DNA of 64,000 nucleotides from Metridium senile. Taxonomy: Eukaryota > Cnidaria > Anthozoa > Actiniaria > Metridiidae. The translations under genes were made by a program, and so were the position numbers. The DNA is taken from contig OX459101.1 in the NCBI GenBank assembly GCA_949775045.1, forward strand, positions 3,628,501-3,692,500. Direction: 5' to 3'. Shown here piece after piece: positions 42,336-54,875 of the stretch (the stretch's first letter is position 1; every line of letters starts with the position of its first letter). The notes beneath the pieces are model-generated. The model did no database searches. It worked only from the letters and a program-made list of their open reading frames with translations, and was not told the origin of the DNA.

Positions 42336-42716
42336 GAGGGTCCTGAAGGGGGGTATCCAATCCCAATTCCCAATCAATTTTTTATCAAAATCCCAATTAC
42401 CACAGGAAGCCCAAACATTAACCACAGGAAGCCCAAACATTAACCACAGGAAGCCCAAATTGAATACTAACCTCAGGAAGCCCAAGATAGTTCGATTTTC
42501 TCTTCTAGTCTACTAAAACGACGTAAAATGTTGCAAATTACTCAATTTAAAACATTATTTTAGCATCTAAAGAGAAAACGAATGGACAAGAAATAGCCAA
42601 ATCCTATGGACAAATCCCAATCCCAATGGACAAATCCCAATCCCAATGGGCAAATCCCAATTCCCAGCCTCGAAAAAAGGCAAATCCCAATTCCCAATTT
42701 ACCCCTTCAGGACCCT
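42336..42716. mobile_element. GAGGGTCCTGAA-terminus element, copy 2
   Basis: Ends gagggtcctgaagggg / ccccttcaggaccctc. The interior holds caggaagcccaaacattaacca and aatcccaatcccaatgga short repeats. Inserted at the edge of the 37-bp satellite. Confidence 0.85.
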
Positions 42717-42956
42717 CTTTTGACATCAAATTTACCTCATCAAATTTACACGCTAACGATAAAATATTCGCTAGCTATTATTATACAACACAAAACACTT
42801 GGTCAGAGAGAGATAGACTACTCGGCCGACAGTCGAATAAGTCATAACTTCAAATTTGCTCTCCTTATTGGCTGAAATGATTTTCCTAAAGTCTCACAAA
42901 GAAAAGCACGAAGAAAATCGAGAGGAAAAAACTCCTGTTTCACGTTATATATGTAA

Positions 42957-43139
42957 CACCGCTGTACGTTTTGACAAAAGGCGCATTTGCACAGGCTCGA
43001 TCTGTTACGTTGTCAAAATATTCACCAATTTCAAGCACAGCACGGTAAAATGCTATCGCTAAACAATAAAAATCAAATTTGAATTTTCGCTGAATCGAGG
43101 TTATCCCTGTACAAATGCGCCTTTTGCACAAACAGTACG
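42957..43139. mobile_element. CACCGCTGTAC-terminus MITE, copy 3 (diverged right end)
   Basis: Left end and both gcgcatttgcaca / tgcgccttttg blocks are recognisable. The right terminus is reduced to cagtac. Confidence 0.75.
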
Positions 43140-43280
43140 TATTGGAGTATTGGGTGAAATGTTTGAAATTGAGGTGGCAAGCTTATTTTGCATTTAGGTA
43201 AGGAGTTATAATGAGCACCAAAGTTACGCACAGCTACAATGTAAATAAGGTTTTCCTTTTTGTATTCTGTGTTGAATAAA

Positions 43281-43394
<114 letters not shown>

Positions 43395-43399
43395 AGTTT

Positions 43400-44100
43400 A
43401 TTAATAAAAATAACATTTGTCTTTCATCTAGCTGCTAAAGAATATTGCACACGAGTGTTTTAGAAATACCTGAAATTACCTAGATAATAATCCAGGGGAG
43501 ATATATCGAGAGAAGATAAAACAATTCAAGTAAAAAAATAACTCTGTTTAGACTAATTTTAAGTTGAGAATTTTCGTTAAAAAATCGAGAATTAAAAAAA
43601 ATGTTATTTTTAAAACTTTAATTGATAACCCGTCTTTAAAAAATCAATATGTACAACTTGTTTTCCATAATTCTCAACAACAAGGGTAATAGAAGCTACG
43701 TGATTAAAGAAAAGCCGGAAAACAATATTATTGAGATAGTGGGGATTTGCGATGAACGATAATACTGAATTGACAGACTATGGGCGAAACTTCCAAGGGA
43801 AATGGGTTTGTATTCGAGATAGCAGGGGTTTGAGATAAACCTACTATTGAAATGGGTTTGTGTTCATGTATTAAAAATGTGTTCCCTAAAAATAAAGTTT
43901 TTCTATTTTTCCAAAACGGATAGAAGCAATTTTAAAAGTTACCCGCTAATTTAGTACAAACAAATAGAAAAAAACCCCGGATATTAAATGTGCGTTTGCA
44001 CTTGAAAACAAAAATAAGGCATAGCTGTTCCAAAAACAAGAATTAGTAACACAAGATTAACTTTAGAAGTATCACAGAATATGGATAAATAAATATACCA
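43400..44100. other. No gene seen
   Basis: AT-rich, no supported feature. Confidence 0.4.
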
Positions 44101-44139
44101 TATATATAGGACATTATACATGATCCTTTGTCGTAGTAA

Positions 44140-44390
44140 AATGGAAATTTATGAACCTTATAAAAGAGATCGTTGCTTACTGACGTTTAGGACGTTAATC
44201 CTTCGTCGGAGTTAAAATGCATGGTAACTTTAAATATACCTCATATAATATTGTGTTACTGACGTTTAGGACGTTATACATGATCTGCTGTCGTATATAG
44301 TAAAATGGCAGCTTATGAACCTTCTAAAAGAGGTTGTTGCTTACTGACGTTTAGGGCGTTAATCTTTCGTCAGAGTTAAAATCTTCAAAT
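44140..44390. repeat. ACGTCAG-hairpin array, second locus
   Basis: About three units with ttgcttactgacgtttaggac and taatccttcgtcgg, matching the array at 18950-19900. Confidence 0.75.
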
Positions 44391-44399
44391 CTCTTCAAA

Positions 44400-44920
44400 T
44401 TTGCCTAATTTTTCTTCATTTCTTTTTTTCGAAGCAAACATTTACTTAATTGCTTCGAATAGTATATCTAAAGATTTTTAATATTATTCGTTTCGGACAT
44501 GTTATAAATAATTAAATAAGATGTCCGTTTTTTCATTATTTTAATTTTCAATTTCCTAGCTTTTCGCTCTTTTTAGCTTTAATTCAAAAGTCAAAAGCAT
44601 TGAAAACATATTTTTCATAAGTTTTTTCACTAAGCGATAAAAATAAAAGATTAAAAAAATGTATTAAAATTACTTTTTCTTTTCCTTATTTTCTATTATT
44701 CTTTTCTTGTGAATTTAAAAGTATTGAAAAACATTTCTGAATATACGTTTTAATTTCATTTGCTTTTTGGCTGAATATATATCAAAAAATTATATGAGTT
44801 TGCGTTTTCAAGTTTATTTTCTTATTTCGTTTTATATGTAAATTGTATCTAGAAAATTATTCTCTTGAAGAAGTGAGACACTTCTCTTATCTAGAAGTGC
44901 AGCACTTGAAAAGGCAATTA
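44400..44920. other. No gene seen
   Basis: Very AT-rich. No feature supported. Confidence 0.4.
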
Positions 44921-44924
44921 TTTA

Positions 44925-45890
44925 TAATTATTATTCGTCCATTCTCGCTTTGTTTTTTCTTGATTTTAATGAGGTGTTCAAATCGTGTGAAAATTTAAAT
45001 ATGTCAGAGACAATCTTATACATTTACAGACGCTGGCAACGAAAAATTATTAGAGCAAAAACACTACATCGATGAGATAAAATTATATTGCTACGTACTG
45101 TGCAATAGTTTTTATTAGTCTTTAGACAAAGTAAAGTTGTAATGAGGTATTCTTTATTTCTGTATTCGATGTTTCTGGTCGAGTGATAGTATCACTAAAT
45201 AAAAATTATTATTATATCCACATCCACTGGATATTAGCAATCGCGCGCTCTGATTGGTTCCTCTACTACTAGACGATCAGAGTAGAAAAGAAACCAAAAT
45301 GGCGGCGGGGTTTGCCAAAGTGTGAAAGAAATGAAATCTTTACTAGAAAGGAAATCTTCAAAAACTGACTAAAAAGCAACCGATGATTTTATGGTAAGAA
45401 AATATAATTGATTTGTTATGTTTTAAGAATTATTATTGCAGATTTTTACACAAAAAGCTACTGTTTTTGTCACTTTGTTTGCCAATATACCTTTCCACAG
45501 TTCCGTTCAGTGACCACGAATGATATAGTTCCAAGTGGAGGTCCGAGTTGCTGCGCATGATAAATTATAGTTTTTATAGATTATAGACTATTTGTGCTTT
45601 TTACTTCATGCTTTCACTATCTAGTTAGTGTATATATAATAAAACAATTATTAATCTCGTCGTACAGTCGGGGCCGCCTTGTCGGCTATCAGCTCATGTA
45701 TAACTCGATTTCGTGGAATAATTGTCATTTCTTTTTAATCATTATTCGTTCATTCTCGCTTTCTATTTTCTTAATTTTAATGTGGTGTTCAAATAGTGGG
45801 AGAATTTAAATATGTCAGAGTCGATCTCACACATTTACAGCCGTTTGGGGATTTTTAGTCTGTCAATGAAAAATTCTTTGAGCAAAAACA
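44925..45890. repeat. About 145-bp direct duplication flanking a repeat-derived segment
   Basis: 44925-45065 and 45745-45890 are diverged direct copies (tcgttcattctcgcttt, ggtgttcaaat, aatttaaatatgtcagag). Between them lie a half copy of the AGAGCGAAAACACTA element and a decayed Crypton-like exon. Confidence 0.65.
45298..45391 (+). pseudogene. Decayed exon similar to the Crypton-like exon at 29961
   Basis: Starts aaaATGGCGG in the same kind of context (cgcgcgctctgattggttcc upstream; the 29.9-kb copy has cgcgcgctctcattggct). It reads MAAGFAKV, then changes frame to MKSLLERKSSKTD, a stop, and KATDDFM before a GTAAGA donor. The spacing of the KAT element matches the intact exon. Confidence 0.4.
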
Positions 45891-46227
45891 CTCATGTACG
45901 ACTCGACTTCGTGGAATGAATGCTAATAAGTTAGTATATAACTTTTAAAATATAAAAAATGCGCGAGCGTCAATTTTAAAACACGCGCGTGGGGATTGTC
46001 AGAACAGGAGAGAAGTGTCAAGAAAGGCACAAAGCGAATCAATTACTAATAATATTACTAATAATAATAATAATAATAAATGAATATTTTAACAGGAGGA
46101 CCCATCAGTGTAAAGAAACATTGTTGTCAAAGAGGTCCAGCAAAATAAAACTCATTTTTTATTATTTTTGCATTCATTGCAATATTACCAGGAACTAATT
46201 ATAGTTCCATTAACTAATGTATATATA

Positions 46228-46601
46228 CAGTAAAAACCCGCAAATACGAACAAGTGGGTTAAGAACACCCAGCCTAAATTTTGGCATTTTAATTACCATG
46301 TAAATAAGAACACAATCAGCCTGAAAAAGTGTTCTTAAAAAAAAAATAAGATCAATATTTTTCTACTGTTTTGATATTATTATTGCAGTCAAGTTTTTTT
46401 TTAAAAACATTTTTGAACTTACACATTGATATCATCTACATGTGTTATGGTAGTCTATATAGTAATATATATTTTAGAAACATTTATTTTAAGAACACCT
46501 TAAGAACACCTTCAGGCTGATTTTTCAGTAAACACATGTAAATAAGAACAAAATCAGCCTGAACTCCAAAAATGGGTGTTCTTATATGCGGGTTTTTACT
46601 G
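46228..46601. mobile_element. Tc1/mariner-type MITE (CAGTAAAAACCCGC ends, TA flanks)
   Basis: Inverted ends CAGTAAAAACCCGCAAATA / mirrored, each bordered by TA (46226-46227 and 46602-46603). Subterminal gttcttaagaacacc-like repeats recur. Non-coding. Confidence 0.85.
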
Positions 46602-46619
46602 TATTCATTGAATCATTTA

Positions 46620-47280
46620 AATAAAAATAAATAAAAAAATAAATCACTTTTTTAACGTCTCAATGTATTTAGCCAGTGGCTAATTGGGGAGACTCAGACA
46701 CACACTCACTACCTCTACGTTAATTATTTTGCACACAATTCAGCTCACAAGCTGAAGAAGTATTCAAGTTTTTCTGTCGATCATAAAACATACTAACAGA
46801 CAAAATCGGCTAACGCGTTGCTATATACGTTTTCGCCCAATTCAAATCTTTTGGGAATAAGATTCTTTGTCTTATGTATTTCGATATTACGTGGAAAATA
46901 TTTGGAACAAAAGTTTTTATTCTCGATCCGAGGTTTTGAATTGGGTATGTTGAAACGTACATAGCAACGCGTTTTTAACTATCGAATTATAGTATTTTTT
47001 TTTTAATCAACAATTAACATTGGTCGTCCGCGTTTGATCCAGCAGTCGATGTTTATTATTTATCAAAAGTTAAATACTTATTAACAATTTTTTCATTCAT
47101 TTTTTTTTTTGTAATATTTTTTGATTATAGATTGAAATTGATCTGTGTAAATACAAATGATAAATTTCATTGACGTGAAACTTAATTACTAACTGACCCA
47201 TTGATCTAGCTATCCAAATAACAATTTATCTAATATGTTCTATTTGTATTTATTCATGAATTCCTTCCAATTTAGTTTCA
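46620..47280. other. No gene seen
   Basis: AT-rich, no supported feature. Confidence 0.4.
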
Positions 47281-47299
47281 CTTTTTTAATATTTATTTT

Positions 47300-47600
47300 A
47301 ATATAAAATGACATTCAAATGTGTCAGCGAATGACTTACAGAAGTACATCAATTTCGTCTTAAATTAAAATCTACCGCGTCATTTATAATTAAAACCTGT
47401 TATTCGCCTGTGCCGGCGAATGTCTTACAGAAATATTTCAATTAGTCTTAACACCTACCGCGTCATTAATTAAAACCTGTTATTATTGATATTTAACATA
47501 ATGGCATTCAAATGTGTCAGCAAATGACTTACAGAAATATTCCAATTTAATCTTAACACCTATCGCGTCATTAATTGAAACCTGTTATTTAGTGTTTAAA
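47300..47600. repeat. About 110-bp tandem repeat, about 3 units
   Basis: Units share gaatgacttacagaaatat or close variants, ttaacacctaccgcgtcatt and aaacctgttatt. Confidence 0.75.
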
Positions 47601-47689
47601 TTGATATTTAACATAATTTAGCGTTGTCATGGTTTCATCGGAAGTCGTAATAAATGAAGTAATAACTAAGTAAATCGAAACATGCGTAC

Positions 47690-48215
47690 TCAGTCAGTAC
47701 TCACTGCAAAAACGACTGAGTAGTGTTTACTTAAATAACTGAGTGAATCAATGCATCCACTGTTACTCACTGCAAAAACGTCTGAGTAGTGGTTACTCAA
47801 ATAACTGAGTGAATCGATGCATCCACAGTTACTCACTGCAAAAACGACTGAGTAGGGGTTACTCAAATAACTGAGTAAATCGATGCATCCACAGTTACTC
47901 ACTGCAAAAACGACTGAGTAGGGGTTACTCATATAACTGAGTATAAATCGATGCATCCACAGTTACTCACTGCAAAAACGACTGAGTAGGGGTTACTCAT
48001 ATAACTGAGTATAAATCGATGCATCCACAGTTACTCACTGCAAAAACGACTGAGTAGGGGTTACTCATATAACTGAGTATAAATCGATGCATCCACAGTT
48101 ACTCACTGCAAAAACGACTGAGTAGGGGTTACTCATATAACTGAGTAAATCGATGCATCCACAGTTACTCACTGCAAAAACGACTGAGTAGTGGTTACTC
48201 AAATAACTTTAGTAA
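47690..48215. repeat. 62-68-bp satellite, about 8 units
   Basis: Units hold actcactgcaaaaacgactg, agtaggggttactca and aatcgatgcatccacagtt. Unit length varies by a small aactgag(tat)aaatc indel. A single similar phrase (ctgtggatgcatcgattt) occurs at about 13487. Confidence 0.9.
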
Positions 48216-48219
48216 GTTA

Positions 48220-48550
48220 TTTCCTGGTAAAACTGTGAATGCATGCATGCTCTTTTCAGTTCTTTTAATGCATGAAAGACAAAAAAGTAATAAAATACAA
48301 TATAGTTTTCCGATTTACCGGCGCAAAGTCCAAATTGGCACTAATAGTGCCAGGCGTTAGTGCCAACGTTCAAATACATTATTGCAGCTACTATTTCCAT
48401 TAGTCTTTTTAATGTGTCAAACAAAATTGTGAGATTCCGAACTAAAGTATGAATTAGAATAGAAAATGTGATAAACACAAATCTAAAATTATACCGCTGT
48501 ATTCCTTGTAAGCGACCCACATGCATTAACACTCGCAAACTCAATCATGA
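48220..48550. other. No gene seen
   Basis: No supported feature. Confidence 0.4.
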
Positions 48551-48557
48551 TAATAAC

Positions 48558-48808
48558 CCGGGGGGGGGGGGGGGTACTCCCTTTGTCCAAGTGGTAGGGG
48601 TGATCGGCGGAGGTTTTGAAAATGACCCCTAAAAGGTACGCACAGATACAAACAAAGCAGAGTAAAAATGACCCTTACAACTGATTTTTGAGCAAAAACT
48701 CTAAAAGGACCATAAAAGGTACGCACAGGAAATATTTTAACCCTAAAAGGTACGCCGATCACCCCTACCACTTAGATAAAGAAGTACCCCCCCCCCCCCC
48801 CCCCGGGG
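48558..48808. mobile_element. Poly-G/poly-C-terminus element, copy 2
   Basis: About 250 bp. It starts with 14 or so G and ends with about 18 C; inside them gtactccctttgtcc, aagtggtaggggtgatc and the mirrored counterparts occur. Same family as 17053-17332, in inverted orientation of the spacer. Confidence 0.85.
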
Positions 48809-48809
48809 A

Positions 48810-49140
48810 TAATAAAGTCACTTGTAGTTGTTCTACTTTCTAATTGATCGCAGACGTTTCTCAAACTCAAATGTATATAGTATGTGTTGGTGAAATACAA
48901 CCTATCACACTAGTGCACATGTATGCTAATAGTAATAGCTGGTACTATTAGTGCCAAAGGCTTTAAATGGGAAAACTCTAATTATAAAACCTTTTAGATA
49001 TATTAATGAGGCAAAAAGGTTCGAGTAGAAATCACTTCATGAAGAGACCTTTCAAGCGGGTCTGAATGTTGGTCAAAACAACTGTCAAAACACATCCTGT
49101 CGAAAAAATAATAAGGCCGCAAGTTTTATATTTTTATTTG
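48810..49140. other. No gene seen
   Basis: No supported feature. Confidence 0.4.
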
Positions 49141-49143
49141 TCT

Positions 49144-49278
49144 GGGGCCAGTTGTACGTATGAATAGCGCTATCCACCGGATAAATCCTTATCCAGCGGA
49201 TAAAATCTATAAAAAACCTATGCAGTGGATTACTCTTATCCGCGGATAACTTTATCCACTCTTCGTACAACCGGCCAC
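49144..49278. mobile_element. GGGGCCAGTTGTACG-type MITE, copy 2
   Basis: Ends ggggccagttgtacg / cgtacaaccggccacc, with multiple ggataa / ttatcc blocks. Related to 10159-10277. Confidence 0.8.
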
Positions 49279-49434
49279 CGATGGTTATACACTAAAGCCA
49301 GGGTTCAAAACTGGAGAGAAAATGAAATTCTATAAAATCCCGGCTATACTTGGCGATTTTCACATCGAGGTTAGTTTTTCTGCTGTACTAAATATCATCT
49401 CTTGATCTCTCGAGAGATTTATTCCATCTTGGAA

Positions 49435-49890
49435 TTACCTGCATGTAAGCATGCAAATCGTTCCACTTGTGCTCAAATGTATGCCCTTAATTCCTTGCTG
49501 TCTTGGAATGACCTATTGCCTAGGACAACCGTTTTGAAATAGGTGTATGCCCATAATTCCTTGCTGTCTTGGAATGACCTATTGCCTTGGACAACCTTTT
49601 TGAAATAGGTGTATGCCTATAATTCCTTTCCGTCTTGGAATGACATATTGCATTGGACAACCTTTTTGAAATAGGTGTATGCCTATAATTCCTTGCGCAT
49701 GCTGTCTTGGAATGACCCATCGCCTTGGACAACCTTTTTGAAATAGGTGTATGCCTATAATTCCTTGCTGTCTTGGAATGACCTATCACCTTGGACAACC
49801 TTTTTGAAATAGGTGTATGCCCATAATTCCTTGCTGTCCTAGAATAACTCATCGCCTTGTTCAACCTGTTTGAAATAGGCGTGTTCCTTT
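49435..49890. repeat. About 67-bp tandem repeat, about 6 units
   Basis: Units with aataggtgtatgcc, ataattccttgctgtcttgg, aatgacctattgcc and ttggacaacctttttg. The minus strand stays open across most units without domain similarity. Confidence 0.9.
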
Positions 49891-50135
49891 CGGATCTTAA
49901 ATAACTTTGCAAAACGTTTTTTAATCAGGCGACTGTATTTTTTATTATTTTTACTGTATTTTGGTCCTTGAATGAGCTACTTTGGACAACATGCCTATAA
50001 TTTCTTTCGGTCAATACGATACGATTGTCTTTATTTACAGAGGGTACGCATTTACAAATTAATGTACTCTTCCATACGTGGGGAGGTAGAATATTCTATT
50101 CTAAGTACGTCTGCGCAGGTGACTAATTAAAATTA

Positions 50136-50475
50136 AACTACAAAACAGATTAATAAAATAGAAACAAAAAACAAAAACAAATATTAGTAAATTTTAGAAA
50201 CTATAAAATTGCTATCGCCTTGGAGAACCTTTCTGAAATACGGCATATGTCTGCTATCTATCCCTTTCAGGTCATTGAATTAAAACCTAGTTGGTACAAA
50301 ACATAAATTACAAAACAGATTAATAAAATAGAAACCAAAACCAAAAGCAAATATTAGTAAATTTTAGAAACTATAAAATTGCTATCGCCTTGGAGAACCT
50401 TTCTGAAATAGTCATATGTCTGCTATCTATCCCTTTCAGGTCCTTGAATTAAAACCTAGTTTGTACAAAACATAA
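50136..50475. repeat. About 175-bp direct duplication
   Basis: Two copies with acaaaacagattaataaaat, gctatcgccttggagaacct and tgtctgctatctatcccttt. The second follows the first directly. Confidence 0.85.
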
Positions 50476-50682
50476 AATAATGACATTTAATGCCACAAAA
50501 GTCATAGTTGTCCTCATTAGGCGAGACCTGTCGTCTGAAAAGCTTTCTTTAACGTTGTTGTTGCCTAGTAACTAGAGTGAATTAGCATAACTCTTCGTAG
50601 TTCTAGCTCTGATTTTGACCAAGGAGGTGTTGGCAGCAAGTGAACTCTCATAATTTGACACCTTAAATATCGCACTAAATCA

Positions 50683-53361
50683 GCCAAAGTGAAGCTGGCC
50701 TGAGATTGGTAGCCTGAGATTCACATTGCCTCAGATTCACTTTCATTTCCGGGGGGAGGTCACCAAGGTCAGTTTGTAAAAGCTTTATTACAACAACACA
50801 ACTGATAAATGTAAAGTAATTGCAAATCACATATGTAGTTATTACTTGGATTCAATTTATTAAATCAATTTAGAGACGATATATAAAACTTATTATACAC
50901 AAAGTTATGTTTTACGCTCCAGCCTGAGATTCAAAGCTACAGCCTTAGATTCAAATCTCTAGCCTGACATTCGAAACTCCAGCCTTAGATTCAAAAATTA
51001 CAGCCTTAGATTCAAATCTCTAGCCTGACATTCGAAACTCAAGCCTTAGATTCAATAATAACAACAGCCTTAGATTCAAATATCTACGGCCTTAGATTCA
51101 AAACTCTACGGCCTTTAAGATTCAAAACTCCAGCCTTAGATTCAAATATCTACGGCCTTAGATTCAAAACTCTACGGCCTTAGATTCAAAACTCCAGCCT
51201 TAGATTCAAATATCTACAGCCTTAGATTCAAAACTCTACCGGCCTTAGATTCAAAACTCCAGCCTTAGATTCAAATCTCTAGCCTGACATTCGAAACTCC
51301 AGCCTTAGATTCAAAAATTACAGCCTTAGATTCAAATCTCTAGCCTGACATTCGAAACTCAAGCCTTAGATTCAAAAATAACAGTCTTAATAACAGCCTG
51401 CTATGAAGACTCTTTTTTGCGCTCTCAATATTCTTAAAAAAAAAAACCCGAATATTTTGAGCGCAAAAAAGAGTCTGCACAGCAGGCTAACCGCAACCCT
51501 GCATTTATGCGTTTCTGTATAATAAAATAACTTCGATTTAAAGAATCTGTTAAGCTATTTTAACGGACAATATGTCAGCCTGAGATTCACGGGCTGTACT
51601 ATATGTTAAACTATTATCAATTGTATTATAATAATTAATATATTAGCCTGAGATTCACGGGCCGTACTATGCTAAACTATTATACAAATACTCCTTAGCC
51701 TGAATTTTAAATCTCCTTAAACAGCCTGAGATTCAAAACTACAACTTGAAATTCACCGGAAATTCAGCCAAGCCTTCAAATCAGTTAAATCTCTAGCCTG
51801 ACATTCGAAATTCCAGCCTTAGATTCAAAACTCAGCCTTAGATTCGACCTTCAGCCTTTAGATTCGAAACAATTAACAACTTAGATTCAAAAAATTGTAT
51901 GCGTTTCTTGTTAATTGTTAATAGTACGGCCCGTGAATCTCAGGCTGACATATTGTCCGTTAAAATAGCTTACAGAGAGAGATTATTTAAAGTTATTCAC
52001 ACAGAAAGGCATAAATTACGGGTTGCGGTGAATCTATAAGGCTGGAGTTTTGAATCTATAAGGCTGAGATATTGTTAAAAATAGTTTAACATAGTACGGC
52101 CGGGGGAATCGCAGGCTTAAAAACCTTAAAAGAGAGACATCGGTGCTTTAAATCAATGTTATTTATACAAAAACGCATAAAAGGCGGTTTTCAAACGTCA
52201 GGCTGGAGTTTGAATCTAAGGATGTAATTTTTTTTTATCTAAGACTGTTATTTTTGAATCTAAGGCCGTAGATATTTGAATCTAAGGCCGTAGATATTTG
52301 AATCTAAGGCTGTAGATATTTGAATCTAAGGCCGTAGATATTTGAATCTAAGGCTGTAGATATTTGAATCTAAGGCCGTAGATATTTGAATCTAAGGCTG
52401 TAGATATTTGAATCTAAGGCCGTATATATTTGAATCTAAGGCTGTAGAATTTGAATTTAAGGCTGTTTTTAATCTATTAGGCTGTTGTTAATATTGAATC
52501 TATTTAAAAGCTGGAGTTTCGAATATCAGGCTAGAGATTTGAATCAATAAGGCTGTAATTTTTAATCTAAGACTGTTATTTTTGAATCTAAGGATGTAAT
52601 TTTTTTTATCTAAGACTGTTATTTTTGAATCTAAGGCCGTAGATATTTGAATCTAAGGCCGTAGATATTTGAATCTAAGGCTGTAGATATTTGAATCTAA
52701 GACCGTAGATATTTGAATCTAAGGCTGTAGATATTTGAATCTAAGGCTGTAGATATTTGAATCTAAGGCTGGAGTTTTGAATCTAAGGCTGGAGTTTTGA
52801 ATCTAAGGCCGTAGAGTTTTGAATCTAAGGCTGGAGTTTTGAATCTTAAAGGCCGTAGAGTTTTGAATCTTAAAGGCTGTAGAGTTTTGAATCTAAGGCT
52901 GGAGTTTTGAATCTAAGGCCGTAGATATTTGAATCTAAGGCCGTAGATATTTGAATCTAAGGCTGTTGTTATTATTGAATCTAAGGCTTGAGTTTCGAAT
53001 GTCAGGCTTGAGATTTGAATCTAAGGCTGTAATTTTTGAATCTAAGGCTGGAGTTTCGAATGTCAGGCTAGAGATTTGAATCTAAGGCTGTAGCTTTGAA
53101 TCTCAGGCTGGAGCGTAAAACATAACTTTGTGTATAATAAGTTTTATATATCGTCTCTAAATTGATTTAATAAATTGAATCCAAGTAATAACTACATATC
53201 TGATTTGCAATTACTTTACATTTATCAGTTGTGTTGTTGTAATAAAGCTTTTACAAACTGACCTTGTTGACCTCCCCCCGGAAATGAATGTGAATCTGAG
53301 GCAATGTGAATCTCAGGCTCCGAATCTCAGGCTCCGAATCTCAGTCCAGCTTCACTTTGGG
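50683..53361. mobile_element. 2.7-kb foldback element with AGCCTTAGATTCAAA arrays
   Basis: Outer inverted arms of about 250 bp (50683-50940 and 53105-53361) are nearly identical. Inside them each arm becomes an array of a short motif: AGCCTTAGATTCAAA (with CTCC, TCTCT or TATCTACGG spacers) on the left and its exact complement TTTGAATCTAAGGCT on the right, some 20 or more copies per arm. The target duplication is CTAAATCA (50675-50682 and 53362-53369), 8 bp exact with the ninth base different. The middle contains a smaller palindrome (acggacaatatgtcagcctg near 51567 and its inverse near 51945) and a nested hairpin at 51394-51490. No open frame of note. Confidence 0.88.
51394..51490. mobile_element. 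Small hairpin inside the foldback element
   Basis: agcctgct, agactcttttttgcgctc and aatattc pair with the right side around an A-rich loop. It interrupts the left arm repeats. Confidence 0.6.
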
Positions 53362-53369
53362 CTAAATCA

Positions 53370-53685
53370 CGTCGAAACAACTGATAATAACTCGACTTTT
53401 ACTCTGTTATAAAAAGTAACTGAATATCAGGATGCAAACTTCATTAAATGGTAAGAATATACTAGGAAAACTACTAAAACTTATGGAATTTTAAAATGTA
53501 AATAAATGTAAAGCTTAAGCTATTATTTTCTTTAAGTAAAGCCTGGGAAAATCGTTCTTTTTGTAAGACAACAGTACATATTGAAGCACTGAGCAATGGT
53601 AAGCTATATATTATATAAAATAGGAATTTTAATTTACTAACGTTGGCATGGCATTTAAAAAAAAACTAAACTGATGGTAGCTTAT
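53370..53685. other. No gene seen
   Basis: AT-rich sequence between the foldback element and the third ACGTCAG array. Confidence 0.4.
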
Positions 53686-53689
53686 TTGG

Positions 53690-54410
53690 ACGTTATAATT
53701 AAATTTTCATCGGAGCAAAAAGGGGAACTGATATACCGCATAAGAGTGTTACTTACTGACGTTTAGGACGTTATAATTTAATTTTCATCGGAGCAAAAAT
53801 TGGTAACTTATATACCGCATAAGAGTGTTACTTACTAACGTTTAGGACATTAAACTTTCGATCCTCGGAGGAATCTGAATGGTATAGCTAATACAAAGTA
53901 CAAAAAAGTGTGTTACTTACAGAAGTTTGGGACGTTATAATTTAATTTTCATCGGAGCAAAATTTGGGAACTTATATACCGCTTAAGAGTGTTACTTACT
54001 GACGTTTAGTACATTAATCTTTCGATCCTCGGAGGAGTCTGAATGGTATAGCTTATGCACAGTATAAAATAGTGTTATTTACAGACGTTTAGGAGGTTAG
54101 AATAAGTATATTTTTATCGGAGCAAAAGATGGTAATTTATATACCGTTTAAGATCTAGAGTGTTACTGACGTTTAGGACGTAAACCTCAGTTTTTTTCGG
54201 AGTATAAATGGTATAACTTAACATCGTATAAAGAGACCGTTAGTTAATCTTTCGTTGGAGTAAAAGTGGTAACTTAAACACCGTATAAAAGAGTGTTACT
54301 TGCTGAGATTTGGGACGCGCGTAAAACATTATACATCGTATAAAAGAAGCTAAAGAAAGAGTGTTACTTACTGATGTTTTAATCTTTCGTCGGAGTAAAA
54401 TAAGAGTTAT
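53690..54410. repeat. ACGTCAG-hairpin array, third locus
   Basis: About seven imperfect units with aacttatataccgcataaga, gtgttacttactgacgttta and ttcatcggagcaaaa. It ends about 470 bp upstream of the class A GPCR start. Confidence 0.8.
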
Positions 54411-54875
54411 TTATTGAATTTTCTTTGTTGTAGTGGAAGTAAGTCCATAATTTTTATCAACGAATTTTCTTTTAGTTTGCTATGATCGTTACTGTGATCA
54501 CTTACCAGGTCACGTCACATGATCGCCCCTCGACCAATGAGAGCGGAGGAAAATTTGTTGTTGAATTATAATTGGTTTATTTCCATGTTTAATTGTGTTT
54601 GCCATTTTCACAATACCGAAGCATGGGAACAGATATTATTTACAGGGAGGGGTGGTGCAATTTGATTTTCACTTACACAAATTTTGTTTAACCCCTCCCC
54701 CTAAAGTACCTTTGTCTCTCTTAGACCCGTCCTATTTGCACCAGCCCCCACCCTCTCTGTATATAATGGTTCCTTATGTTACTTCGATGGTAGAACTAGG
54801 TTTTTGATTGGTATATTTCCTTGCTCATTCGCCATTTCATTTCAGACTGATCATGACTAAGCCTCCCATATCAAG

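Noticed and set aside
49520..49912. 130-residue minus-strand frame with HTPISKRLSK repeats
   Set aside because: Translation of a roughly 67-bp tandem repeat. No domain, no splice or start context.
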